A stretch of DNA of 64,000 bases from Rhodobacter sp. SY28-1. Its GTDB lineage: Bacteria; Pseudomonadota; Alphaproteobacteria; Rhodobacterales; Rhodobacteraceae. Under the pieces are notes generated by a model. That model had not been told where the DNA came from, searched no databases, and saw only the letters and a list, made by a program, of their open reading frames with translations. The DNA lies in assembly GCF_005222785.1 (NCBI RefSeq), contig NZ_STGH01000001.1, positions 1,674,001-1,738,000 on the forward strand. The letters are read 5' to 3'. Shown here one piece after another: positions 1 through 7,670 of this stretch (positions within the stretch are counted from its first letter, which is position 1; each line of letters starts with the position of its first letter). The position numbers and the translations under genes are program-made.

Positions 1-418
1 CTTTCGGGTCGTCGAAGTCGACGAACTTGGCCGACCAGCCGAACTTGCGGATGGTGTTGGAAAACTGCTGGATCGTGCCGCCGTAAAGCTTTGTCGAGGC
101 GACGATGTTGCGGCCGGGGGCCATGATCGGGAAGAGCGCCATGATCTGCGCCGCATGGCCCGACGAGCAGGCGATGCCACCCGCGCCGCCTTCCAGCGCG
201 ACCACCCGGTTCGCGAGCGCCGAGACGGTGGGGTTCGTCAGGCGGGAGTAGATGTAGCCCACCTCTTGCAGGTTGAAGAGCTTGGCCGCGTGGTCGGCGT
301 CGCGGAAGACGTAGGCGGTGGTCTGGTAGATCGGGACCTGCCGGGCACCGGTAGCCGGGTCGGGCGCGGTGGCGGCGTGGATGCAAAGCGTGTCGAAGCC
401 GAGGGGTTTGTCGGTCAT
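1..418 (-). CDS. metY: O-acetylhomoserine sulfhydrylase, N-terminal part (cut by window edge)
   Basis: The 139 visible residues are the N-terminus of a PLP-dependent Cys/Met-metabolism enzyme that makes homocysteine from O-acetylhomoserine and sulfide in the cytoplasm. Reading from the ATG at 418 gives MTDKPLGFDTLCIHAA, then QVPIYQTTAYVF and YSRLTNPT, which are hallmarks of this family. Its long-form N-terminus with 'LFNLQEVGYIYSR' favours MetY over cystathionine gamma-synthase. The start is supported by a GGAGG about seven bases upstream. The PLP lysine lies outside the window, so catalytic integrity cannot be judged. Two inverted repeats lie upstream (483-497 and 500-540) and may control it. 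Family assignment is firm; the choice between MetY and MetZ is less so. Confidence 0.9.
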   Translation of the reverse strand, partial: MTDKPLGFDTLCIHAATAPDPATGARQVPIYQTTAYVFRDADHAAKLFNLQEVGYIYSRLTNPTVSALANRVVALEGGAGGIACSSGHAAQIMALFPIMAPGRNIVASTKLYGGTIQQFSNTIRKFGWSAKFVDFDDPK

Positions 419-482
419 TGGTCGTCCTCCCTGAATTTCGGAGTGAGGGTAGGGGGGAATGACGAGGCTGGCAACGGGGACG

Positions 483-497
483 TGTCCACGGTGGACA
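483..497. promoter_or_regulatory. 15-bp perfect dyad TGTCCAC-G-GTGGACA upstream of metY
   Basis: Seven-base arms flank one central G. The dyad lies 65-79 bases upstream of the metY start, in the metY/VOC intergenic region. A 14/15 copy occurs upstream of hisF at 22216-22230. It looks like a dimeric-repressor operator, but no regulator can be named from sequence alone. Confidence 0.45.
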
Positions 498-499
498 GG

Positions 500-540
500 C
501 CAAGCCAAGATAGAGAAATCAATGGCTTGGGCGCGGTCGT
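500..540. promoter_or_regulatory. Inverted repeat in the metY upstream region
   Basis: CCAAGCCA (500-507) and TGGCTTGG (533-540) form an 8-bp perfect stem around a 25-base AT-rich loop. It directly abuts the dyad at 483-497. It could be a leader hairpin or an operator pair flanking the metY promoter. No known SAM-riboswitch consensus was recognised in it. Confidence 0.3.
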
Positions 541-644
541 TCGGGGAATCTTAACCTCTGGCAGCGCTGATGGGGAGAAGGATCGTTGCGGTCGCAAAGT
601 GTTCCGTGCTTGGATTGCCCGCCCGAAACCCGGAGACCCTGACG

Positions 645-1058
645 ATGCTGACCCCGTTCCATCTGGCCTATCATGTCACCAGCCTGGACGAGGCCCGCGC
701 CTTCTATGGCGGGGTGCTGGGGTGCCGAGAGGGGCGTTCGACCGAGACCTGGGTCGATTTCGACTTCTTCGGCCACCAGATCAGCCTGCATCTGGGCGAG
801 CCGTTCAGGACGACGAACACCGGGAAGGTGGGGGACCATATGGTGCCGATGCCGCATCTGGGACTGGTCCTGCATCTTCCGGACTGGCAGCGGCTCGCCG
901 ACCGGCTGACGGCGGCGGGGGTGGCGTTCGTCCTGCCGCCGCAGGTGCGGTTTCAGGGGCAGCCGGGGGAGCAGTGGACAATGTTCTTCCGGGACCCGTC
1001 GGGCAACCCGATCGAGGTGAAGGGGTTTGCCGCGATGGAGGGGGTGTTCGGCACTTAG
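645..1058 (+). CDS. VOC (glyoxalase/bleomycin-resistance) family protein
   Basis: A 137-residue single-copy VOC fold. It opens MLTPFHLAYHVTSLDEARAF with the usual first metal-ligand His (H6 or H9 region), has VDFDFFGHQISLH in the middle, and ends FFRDPSGNPIEVKG, where the glutamate is the typical last ligand. These proteins are small metal-dependent dioxygenases, isomerases or drug-binding proteins, and the substrate cannot be read from the sequence. The ATG at 645 is chosen because the VOC beta-alpha-beta unit starts there and a GGAG lies about 10 bases upstream; upstream in-frame codons show no family similarity. It is transcribed away from metY. Confidence 0.8.
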   Translation: MLTPFHLAYHVTSLDEARAFYGGVLGCREGRSTETWVDFDFFGHQISLHLGEPFRTTNTGKVGDHMVPMPHLGLVLHLPDWQRLADRLTAAGVAFVLPPQVRFQGQPGEQWTMFFRDPSGNPIEVKGFAAMEGVFGT

Positions 1059-1166
1059 CCCGGAAACCGCAGAAAACAGAATCATTTTGCAGGACCCGTT
1101 TCGCGATTAGCATGCGGGGGATTTTACTGACTTTTCCGGGCTAACTTATTTTCAGGAGGGAATTTC

Positions 1167-3104
1167 GTGGCGACAGGACCAAAATCCCCAACTCCCGAAG
1201 TGGAACCAAAAGGCAAAGCGCGAAGGAAGGGCCGCAACAAAGAGGCAGCGCCAAACGATGGGCCAAGTGAGGCCGCACTGCGCAGTTTCATTCGGGCAAA
1301 AGGTGCAGAGTACCTGAAGGACCCCAACATCACGTCAATTGGCATCGGATTGAAGAACGGCAACGGGCCCGTCTGCATCCAGTTTACTGTCGGGGAAAAA
1401 GGCGAGTCCGCCATTGAGGCCTTGGGCAGCGAACGCATTCCCGAAAGCATCGAGGTTGACGGCCACGCGGTTCTGACTGACGTGATCGCGCGGCGCTACA
1501 GACCGTCCTACGAGCTTGTGGCGCCAGAGCAGCTTGACGCGCGCCGCCAGCGGAGGGACCCGATCCAGCCGGGCATCAGTGTTGCGATCACAACCGAGAC
1601 GGCGGGCACTCTGGGCCTTGTCGTCTTCGATCGGGCGACGGGTCTGCCCTGTATCCTGTCGAACTGGCATGTTCTGCACGGTAACCGGGGCACTATTGGC
1701 GACCAGATCGTGCAACCGGGGCCATTCGACGACAACAACACTTCCGGAAATCGCGCGGGCTCGCTGCTGCGCAGCCATCTTGGTGCGGCAGGCGACTGTG
1801 CCCTGGCGAAGATCGAATTGCGCGACTGGAAGCGGGAGGTTTTCGAACTGGATGTCGTGCCAAGCAAAATGGCAAACGTTGCCTTAGGAGACCGGGTGAT
1901 CAAGTCGGGGCGGACGACCGGCCTGACCCATGGCATTGTGCGCCGGGTCGATGTGATGGCCAAGCTCGACTACGATCTTCCAGCCGGGAAAGTGGCCATT
2001 GGCGGCTTCGAGATCGGTGTCGATCCGAAGAACCCGCCAGTTGATGGCGAAGTCAGCAAAGGAGGCGATTCCGGCTCAGCCTGGCTGATCAGCAAGGCTG
2101 GCAAGCCGACGGACATCTTTGCCGGGCTGCATTTTGCCGGCGAGTCCGGATCGACTGACGATGAGCATGCGCTAGCCTGCTACGCTCTCTCCGTCCAGAA
2201 GAAGCTCGATTTTGTCCTCGAAAGCCCTGCGGTCCAAGCGCCCGGTGTGGCCAAATCCGAGCCTGCGGACTTTCGCTCTGGTTACGATCCGGAGTTTTTG
2301 GGGCTGCCGGTTCCGGAACCTGAATTGTCCACGTCGCTCAAGCGGGATGCGCTGAATTTTGGGCGTCGGCAGACGATTCCCTACGCGCATTTCTCGGTCT
2401 GCCTGAGCCAAGAAAAGAAGATGGCGCGCTACGTTTCCTGGAATGTGGATGGCGCCCGAATGGTGAAGCTTCCGCGCAGGGGCTTCGCTCTCGACCCGCG
2501 GATCGATGCAAAGTACCAGACCGGGGAAAGTCTTTACTGGGACAACAAGCTGGACCGAGGTCATCTTGCCCGCCGAGCGGATTTGTGTTGGGGAACGCTC
2601 GAAGAAGCCCAGGTGGCAAACAAGGATTCGTTCTACTTTCCAAATATTGTTCCCCAGCATCAGGGGTTTAACCAATCCAAGCAAGGTGGTCTCTGGGGAA
2701 AGCTGGAAGACCTGGTATTCAACCAGACGGATGTTCTGAAGATCCGGATCTCGGTGATGGCCGGGCCAATCTTCAGTGACGAGGATATGTCCTATCGCGG
2801 CGTGAAGGTGCCGCAATCGTTCTGGAAGCTAATCGCTTATCGGGCAGCTGCCGACGAGGAATTGCGCTGCGCGGCGTTCTTGTTGTCGCAAAGCAATCTG
2901 ATGCATGACATAGAGCGGCTGGAATTGGATCCGTTCCGGCTTTATCAGGTTGGTCTGGCAACCCTGACGCAGCTGTCGGGGCTTGGTTTCGAGAAACTGA
3001 CCACATTCGACACCTTGCTTCGCCCTGAGCATGTCGGGCGGGTCATGGCCGAAGGGGCGGGCGAAATCATCGAAATCCTGGCGCAAAGGGATATACGACT
3101 GTAA
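1167..3104 (+). CDS. Trypsin-like serine protease fused to a DNA/RNA non-specific endonuclease
   Basis: 645 residues with a GTG start six bases after a strong AGGAGGG. After a basic hydrophilic N-terminus with no signal peptide, residues ~35-350 form a Nal1-like/trypsin-fold peptidase: SNWHVL (H168), GDCALAKI (D210) and GGDSGSAW (S302) supply the Ser-protease triad. Residues ~390-640 form a NucA/Serratia-type ββα-metal nuclease: D463-R-G-H466 is the general-base motif, and FNQ (N502) followed by W510-GKLE514 matches the metal-binding Asn and downstream Glu. All key residues of both domains are present. No partner gene is evident: it stands alone between a VOC gene and an antiporter. Fusing a cytosolic protease to a toxic nuclease suggests a proteolysis-gated effector such as a phage-defence or stress-death protein, which is inference. 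Confidence 0.85.
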   Translation: MATGPKSPTPEVEPKGKARRKGRNKEAAPNDGPSEAALRSFIRAKGAEYLKDPNITSIGIGLKNGNGPVCIQFTVGEKGESAIEALGSERIPESIEVDGHAVLTDVIARRYRPSYELVAPEQLDARRQRRDPIQPGISVAITTETAGTLGLVVFDRATGLPCILSNWHVLHGNRGTIGDQIVQPGPFDDNNTSGNRAGSLLRSHLGAAGDCALAKIELRDWKREVFELDVVPSKMANVALGDRVIKSGRTTGLTHGIVRRVDVMAKLDYDLPAGKVAIGGFEIGVDPKNPPVDGEVSKGGDSGSAWLISKAGKPTDIFAGLHFAGESGSTDDEHALACYALSVQKKLDFVLESPAVQAPGVAKSEPADFRSGYDPEFLGLPVPEPELSTSLKRDALNFGRRQTIPYAHFSVCLSQEKKMARYVSWNVDGARMVKLPRRGFALDPRIDAKYQTGESLYWDNKLDRGHLARRADLCWGTLEEAQVANKDSFYFPNIVPQHQGFNQSKQGGLWGKLEDLVFNQTDVLKIRISVMAGPIFSDEDMSYRGVKVPQSFWKLIAYRAAADEELRCAAFLLSQSNLMHDIERLELDPFRLYQVGLATLTQLSGLGFEKLTTFDTLLRPEHVGRVMAEGAGEIIEILAQRDIRL

Positions 3105-3200
3105 GGGGTCCATCCGCTCTTCCGAGATCGTGAGGGAGCGATCCCCATTGCCATTCTCGGCTTCCCGGCCAAATCTGGCCTACTGACAAGGGAGCACAGC

Positions 3201-4955
3201 ATGGCAACGGAATCCGCGGGAGTTGATCTGGTCTCGGTGGTCACGCTGCTGGGCGCGGCGGTTGTCGCGGTGCCGGTGTTCAAGCGGATCGGGCTGGGAT
3301 CGGTGCTGGGATATCTGGCGGCGGGGCTGGCGATCGGGCCGTTCGGGTTGGGTCTCTTTTCCGATCCGATGGCGATCCTGCATGTGGCCGAGCTGGGCGT
3401 GGTAATGTTCCTGTTCATCATCGGGCTGGAGATGGAGCCGTCGAAGCTTTGGGCGATGCGGCGGGACATTCTTGGTCTCGGGCTGATCCAGGTGCTGCTG
3501 TGCGTCGCGATCCTGGGGCTGGTCGGGGTGGCGCTGGGCTATCCCTATGCGGGATCGCTGATCGCCGGGGCGGGGTTCACGCTGACCTCGACTGCCATCG
3601 TGATGCAGATGCTGCAGGAGCGGAACGATATCTCCACTCCGAAGGGGCAGCGGATGGTGTCGATCCTGCTTCTGGAGGATCTGGCCATCGTGCCCTTGTT
3701 GGCGCTGGTTGCGTTCCTGGCACCTGGGGGCGAGGAGGTGACCCTGATGGACCGGCTGATCGGCGTCGGGATCGGGCTGGGGGCCATCGCGGCGCTGGTC
3801 GTGGCGGGGATCTATCTTTTGAACCCGATGTTCCGCCTTCTGGCGGCGTCCCGCGCGCGAGAGGTGATGACGGCGGCGGCGCTGCTGGTGGTGTTGGGCA
3901 GTGCCTTGTGGATGCAGCTTGGGGGCCTGTCGCTGGCGATGGGGGCCTTCCTTGCGGGTGTGCTGCTGTCGGAATCAAGCTTTCGTCACCAGCTGGAGGC
4001 GGATGTCGAGCCGTTCCGGGGGATCCTGTTGGGGCTGTTCTTCCTTGCGGTCGGGATGGCTCTGGACCTGTCGGTCATTGCCGCGAACTGGGGGCTGGTC
4101 GCGGTCAGCGTGCTGGCGCTGATGGTGCTGAAGTCGGCGATCATCTACGGCGTGGCGCGGCTGAACAGGGCCGATCACGCCGAGGCGCTGGAACGCACGG
4201 TGCTGATGGCGCAGGGCGGCGAGTTCGCCTTTGTCCTGTATTCCGCCGCGCTGGCGGTCGGGCTGCTGTCGCTTGAGGAGAACGCGATCCTGAACGCGAT
4301 CATCATCATCTCGATGGTGATGACGCCGCTGATGGTGATCCTGCATGACCGGTTCAGGCCGGCGTCTGCGGTGTCGACGGAAGGGATGGAGGCGCCGGAT
4401 GGGCAGAGCGCCAGCGTGCTGATCATCGGCTTCGGCCGCTTTGGGCAGATTGCCAGCCAGCCGCTTCTGGCGCGGAAATGTTCAATCACCATCATCGACG
4501 ACGATCCCGAGATGATCCGCGCGGCGGAAACCTTCGGCTTCAAGGTCTGGTTCGGTGACGGCACGCGGCTGGATATCCTGAAGGCCGCCGGGGCGGGGAC
4601 GGCGCGGGCGGTGGTGATCGCAACGGAAAAGCCCGAGGTCACGACGCGGATCGCGCATCTTGTCCGGGACGAGTTTCCGAACGCGGTCATCCTGGCGCGG
4701 GCCTTCGACCGGGCGCATTTGCTGGAACTGGTCAAGCTGGGCGTCGATCACCACATGCGCGAGCTGTTCCATTCGGCGCTGGCGCTTGGGTCCGAGGTGC
4801 TGGAGGTGCTGGGGGTCGATCGTGACGAGGTTGAGGAGATTGCCGAAAGCGTGCGGAAACGGGATGCCGAGCGGCTGGCCCTGCAGATGGCGGGAGACAT
4901 CTATTCCGGCAAGAGCCTGCTTCTGGGCAATGCCGAGCACACGGTGAGCAGTTAG
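3201..4955 (+). CDS. CPA2 family monovalent cation:proton antiporter with RCK (TrkA-N) domain
   Basis: 584 residues. The first ~390 form a hydrophobic Na+/H+ exchanger core of about 12 membrane segments, with family motifs VVMFLFIIGLEMEP near the N-terminus and QGGEFAFVLY around residues 337-346. Residues ~404-520 are a Rossmann TrkA-N domain (VLIIGFGRFGQ, then IIDDDP) that binds NAD(H) or nucleotide and gates transport. The layout matches KefB/KefC-type potassium efflux antiporters and related YbaL proteins. The start has GGGAGCA just upstream. No KefF/KefG ancillary subunit is adjacent, so the specific Kef assignment is not made. It is convergent with the thioesterase gene and overlaps it by four bases. 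Confidence 0.88.
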   Translation: MATESAGVDLVSVVTLLGAAVVAVPVFKRIGLGSVLGYLAAGLAIGPFGLGLFSDPMAILHVAELGVVMFLFIIGLEMEPSKLWAMRRDILGLGLIQVLLCVAILGLVGVALGYPYAGSLIAGAGFTLTSTAIVMQMLQERNDISTPKGQRMVSILLLEDLAIVPLLALVAFLAPGGEEVTLMDRLIGVGIGLGAIAALVVAGIYLLNPMFRLLAASRAREVMTAAALLVVLGSALWMQLGGLSLAMGAFLAGVLLSESSFRHQLEADVEPFRGILLGLFFLAVGMALDLSVIAANWGLVAVSVLALMVLKSAIIYGVARLNRADHAEALERTVLMAQGGEFAFVLYSAALAVGLLSLEENAILNAIIIISMVMTPLMVILHDRFRPASAVSTEGMEAPDGQSASVLIIGFGRFGQIASQPLLARKCSITIIDDDPEMIRAAETFGFKVWFGDGTRLDILKAAGAGTARAVVIATEKPEVTTRIAHLVRDEFPNAVILARAFDRAHLLELVKLGVDHHMRELFHSALALGSEVLEVLGVDRDEVEEIAESVRKRDAERLALQMAGDIYSGKSLLLGNAEHTVSS

Positions 4956-5404
4956 GTCGGCGCCCCCACGGCGCGGCGGTCGGCGGGTTCGGGCGGGGCC
5001 ATCAGGCTTTCAAGCTTGGCTTTCACGGCATCGGGCCAGGGCATCGAGGTGTGCTTGTCGAGCCAGGAGGCCGCGAGGACCTGTTCCACCGACCAGCGGT
5101 GTTCGTCGCCGCAGTGGATGGTGTGGTGGAGCCGGACCGAGGATTTGCCGACCTTCAGGATCGACAGCCGGAAGGTCAGCTTGTCGCCGAAGAACGAGGG
5201 TTTCGAGAAGTCGCAGGACAGATGCACGGTCGGGGTGCCCCAGCGTTCGTTCCAGATGATCTCATGCCAGGGCCAGCCGATATGGGCCCAGAACTCCTCG
5301 ACCACGCCATTCAGGATGTTGAGGTAGGCCGGGTAATAGGCGGTCCCCGAGATGTCGCAATCGCCGAAATGCAGCATCCGGTCAGTGGTGAAGCAGACGG
5401 TCAT
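4952..5404 (-). CDS. Acyl-CoA thioesterase, 4-hydroxybenzoyl-CoA thioesterase (hot-dog) family
   Basis: 150 residues with the 4HBT signature FGDCDISGTAYYPAYL near residue 13, where the aspartate is the usual catalytic residue. This is followed by VEEFWAHIGWPW and a typical hot-dog strand pattern. Such enzymes hydrolyse aryl- or acyl-CoA thioesters in the cytoplasm. The closest recognisable relatives are 4HBT/YbgC-like proteins, and the physiological acyl group is unknown. It ends head-on against the antiporter and is followed 45 bases upstream by an Lrp-type regulator on the same strand, so co-transcription is possible. Confidence 0.82.
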   Translation of the reverse strand: MTVCFTTDRMLHFGDCDISGTAYYPAYLNILNGVVEEFWAHIGWPWHEIIWNERWGTPTVHLSCDFSKPSFFGDKLTFRLSILKVGKSSVRLHHTIHCGDEHRWSVEQVLAASWLDKHTSMPWPDAVKAKLESLMAPPEPADRRAVGAPT

Positions 5405-5449
5405 CGTGGTCCCCCTTTTGGGTCTACGGTGCCGGGTTTCGGCCGCTTG

Positions 5450-5920
5450 TCAATCCAGCGGCACGGCGGTCGAATACTTGGTCTGGCGCAGGACGAAATG
5501 GGTGGTCGAGGCGCGGACGAGGCCGAGGGAGAGAAGGTCGCGCATCAGGAAGCGTTCTAGGTCTTCGGGGTCCTGGGCCATGACCTTGATGACGTAGTCG
5601 TCGGCCCCGGTGATCGTGGCACATTCGACCACGCGGTCGTGCCGCTGGGCGAAATCCTCGAAGCGGCGGATGGTGGGTTCGGAGTGGTCCACCAGCGACA
5701 GGTGGATGTAGGCGAGGGTGGACATCCCGACCTTGCGGCGGTCGACGAGGGCGACCTCGCCCCGGATCACCCCGGCCTCGCGCAGGGCCTTGATGCGGCG
5801 CCAACAGGGGGAAGTGGACATCTGCGCGATTTCGGCTAGGGCCTGGATCGACAGGGTGCTGTCGCGCTGGAGGGCGGCGAGGAGGCGGCGGTCAGTATCG
5901 TCCAGGGCATAATTTTGCAT
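5450..5920 (-). CDS. Lrp/AsnC family transcriptional regulator (divergent from phhA)
   Basis: 156 residues. An N-terminal winged HTH (LDDTDRRLLAALQ, then TSPCWRRIKALREAGVI) is followed by a RAM/AsnC ligand-binding domain (residues ~70-145, with CATITGADDYVIKV). It is transcribed away from phhA-phhB across a 117-base intergenic region holding the dyad at 5938-5948. Divergent Lrp regulators commonly control aromatic amino acid catabolism in alphaproteobacteria, so control of phhAB with phenylalanine or tyrosine as effector is the likely role. That role is inference from context. Confidence 0.88.
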   Translation of the reverse strand: MQNYALDDTDRRLLAALQRDSTLSIQALAEIAQMSTSPCWRRIKALREAGVIRGEVALVDRRKVGMSTLAYIHLSLVDHSEPTIRRFEDFAQRHDRVVECATITGADDYVIKVMAQDPEDLERFLMRDLLSLGLVRASTTHFVLRQTKYSTAVPLD

Positions 5921-5937
5921 GGTTTGGCGCTTTTGGA

Positions 5938-5948
5938 GTAAAGTTTAC
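5938..5948. promoter_or_regulatory. Dyad GTAAA-G-TTTAC between Lrp regulator and phhA
   Basis: A perfect 5-1-5 inverted repeat 18 bases upstream of the regulator start and about 90 bases upstream of phhA. Its placement suits an autoregulatory and phhAB-controlling Lrp site. Short AT-rich dyads also occur by chance, so support is modest. Confidence 0.35.
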
Positions 5949-6037
5949 CATAAGTATGCACTATAAGTGTCAAGAAAGAAACCTGATTTCGGTGTGGCGG
6001 GGCAAAGATTGGCCAGCTATGGCAGGGAGTAGCCGCG

Positions 6038-6826
6038 ATGCCGACGAGCTATCTTGCGAAAGAGTCCGATGCCGTGGGGCGGATCGACTATACGGCCGAA
6101 GAGGATGCGGTCTGGGCGGACCTTGTCGCGCGGCAATGGCCGATGGTGGCGGCCCATGCGGCGGCACCCTACCTGAAGGGGCTGGACTTGCTGGACATGC
6201 CGCGGACGCGGGTGCCGCAATGCCCGGACTTGTCGGAGAGCTTGCGCGCGTTGACAGGGTGGCAGGTGGTGCCGGTCCCGGCGCTGATCTCATTCGGGCG
6301 GTTCTTCCGGATGCTGGCCGAGCGGACCTTCCCGGCGGCGAGCTTCATCCGCAGCCGTCAGGACTTCGATTACATCGAGGAGCCGGACATCTTTCACGAA
6401 ATCTTCGGGCATACGCCGCTGCTGACCGACCCCTGCTTCGCGAACTTCTCGCAGGCCATCGGCGAAGCGGGGTTGCGGGCCGGGAAAGAGGATTACGCCT
6501 GGCTGATCCGGCTGTACTGGTTTTCGATCGAGTTCGGTCTGACGATTGAGGGCGGCGTCACGAAGACCTTGGGCTCGGGGCTGGCGTCCTCGCCGTCCGA
6601 GCTTTTGTGGGCGGTGAGCGAGGGGCCAGAGTTGCGACCCTTTGACGTGATCGACATCCTGCGGACGCCCTACCGGATCGACATCCACCAGCCGGTCTAT
6701 TTCGTGATCGATCGGCTGGACGACCTGTTCGCCGCCGCCGAACGGGACCTGCTGGCGGATGTGGCGACGGCGCGGCGATTGGGACTGCACGCCCCGAAAT
6801 TCCCTGCAAAGCTGGAGAGCGCCTGA
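6038..6826 (+). CDS. phhA: Phenylalanine 4-monooxygenase
   Basis: 262 residues, the usual length for the bacterial single-domain enzyme. It hydroxylates L-phenylalanine to tyrosine in the cytoplasm using O2, ferrous iron and tetrahydropterin. The iron ligands are visible: HEIFGH gives H120 and H125, and WFSIEFGL gives E165. PDIFHEIFGHTPLL is the biopterin-dependent hydroxylase signature. The stop overlaps the start of the pterin dehydratase by one base, so the two are translationally coupled. No regulatory ACT domain is present, as expected for bacterial forms. Confidence 0.96.
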   Translation: MPTSYLAKESDAVGRIDYTAEEDAVWADLVARQWPMVAAHAAAPYLKGLDLLDMPRTRVPQCPDLSESLRALTGWQVVPVPALISFGRFFRMLAERTFPAASFIRSRQDFDYIEEPDIFHEIFGHTPLLTDPCFANFSQAIGEAGLRAGKEDYAWLIRLYWFSIEFGLTIEGGVTKTLGSGLASSPSELLWAVSEGPELRPFDVIDILRTPYRIDIHQPVYFVIDRLDDLFAAAERDLLADVATARRLGLHAPKFPAKLESA

Positions 6827-7149
6827 TGACCGCCGTATGCCTGCCCTGTTCCGAAGCCACGCCCCGGCTGGTCCCCGACGATTGCCGCGCCCGGATGGGG
6901 GGGCTGCACTCAGATTGGGTCCTTGACCCCGCCGCCACCTGCATCACCCGGAGTTTCGCCTTCAAGGGGTTCGCCAAGCCCGTGCAACTGGCGAACCTCT
7001 GCGCGTGGTATGCCGAGAAGTCCGGGCACCACCCCGACATTGCCTTCGGCTGGGGTTATGCGCGCGTGACCTACACGACGCACGAGATCGGCGGATTGTC
7101 CGAAGTGGATTTTGCCACCGCGGAGGGGCTGGACCGGTTGCTGGCCTAG
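6826..7149 (+). CDS. phhB: 4a-hydroxytetrahydrobiopterin dehydratase (pterin carbinolamine dehydratase)
   Basis: 107 residues. The family signature appears as KSGHHPDIAFGWGYARV followed by TTHEIGGLSEVDF, with the conserved HH and TH histidines present. It regenerates the pterin cofactor after each PhhA turnover by dehydrating the 4a-carbinolamine. The ATG lies inside the phhA stop (TGATG), so the genes form an operon. It is convergent with an Lrp regulator gene, overlapping by four bases. Confidence 0.95.
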   Translation: MTAVCLPCSEATPRLVPDDCRARMGGLHSDWVLDPAATCITRSFAFKGFAKPVQLANLCAWYAEKSGHHPDIAFGWGYARVTYTTHEIGGLSEVDFATAEGLDRLLA

Positions 7150-7598
7150 GCGCGGTCGTCCTTGGGGCTGCCCATCACGACGAAGGTGGTGATGGCGCGG
7201 ACCTGGGGCAGGGTGCCCAGCACCTCGGTATGCCAGTGCTTGAAGGCGGCGAGGTCGGCGCATTCGACGCGGAGGAGATATTCGACGGTGCCGGTGATGT
7301 TGTGGCATTCCCGAACCTCGGGCGCGCGGGCGACGGCACGCTCAAACGCCTCTTGCGCGGCCTTGGTGTGGGTGCCGAGGCCCACTGTGACATAGGCCAC
7401 GAAGCCGATCCCCAGCTTCGCCGGGTCAAGGACGGCGCGGTAGGACTTGATGATCCCCGCCTTTTCCAGCGCCTGCACCCGGCGGAGGCAGGCCGAGGGC
7501 GAGAGGCCGACGCGGTCGGCCAAGGCGAGGTTGGGCTGGCGCGCGTCGCGGGTCAGCTGTTGCAATATACGATGGTCGATGTCGTCAAGCTTGGTCAT
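7146..7598 (-). CDS. Lrp/AsnC family transcriptional regulator (divergent from LysE exporter)
   Basis: 150 residues from the ATG at 7598, which starts MTKLDDIDHRILQQLTRD, the canonical Lrp N-terminus; the reading frame stays open for much longer upstream but without family similarity. A winged HTH (SPSACLRRVQALEKAGII) precedes a RAM domain with CHNITGTVEYLLRV. It is divergent from a LysE-type exporter 72 bases away, an arrangement in which the regulator usually induces export when its amino acid accumulates. The likely target is therefore the exporter. Confidence 0.9.
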   Translation of the reverse strand: MTKLDDIDHRILQQLTRDARQPNLALADRVGLSPSACLRRVQALEKAGIIKSYRAVLDPAKLGIGFVAYVTVGLGTHTKAAQEAFERAVARAPEVRECHNITGTVEYLLRVECADLAAFKHWHTEVLGTLPQVRAITTFVVMGSPKDDRA

Positions 7599-7614
7599 TT
7601 GTTGTGAATTGTGC

Positions 7615-7637
7615 TTGCAATGCGGCATCTTTGCAAT
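7615..7637. promoter_or_regulatory. Direct repeat TTGCAAT x2 in Lrp/LysE intergenic region
   Basis: TTGCAAT occurs at 7615-7621 and 7631-7637, 16 bases start to start, within the 72-base divergent promoter region. Tandem sites with this spacing fit an Lrp-type octamer. This is positional support only. Confidence 0.25.
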
Positions 7638-7670
7638 CCTTTGTCTCATGGGGCGCTGCAGGATTGCGCC

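Noticed and set aside
419-570. SAM or SAH riboswitch in front of metY
   Set aside because: Looked for because metY is often under such control in alphaproteobacteria; no known consensus core could be seen, only inverted repeats.
155-1144. 329-codon plus-strand frame over metY and the VOC gene
   Set aside because: It runs antisense through metY and out of frame through the VOC gene; composition is arginine- and glycine-rich and no motif is seen.
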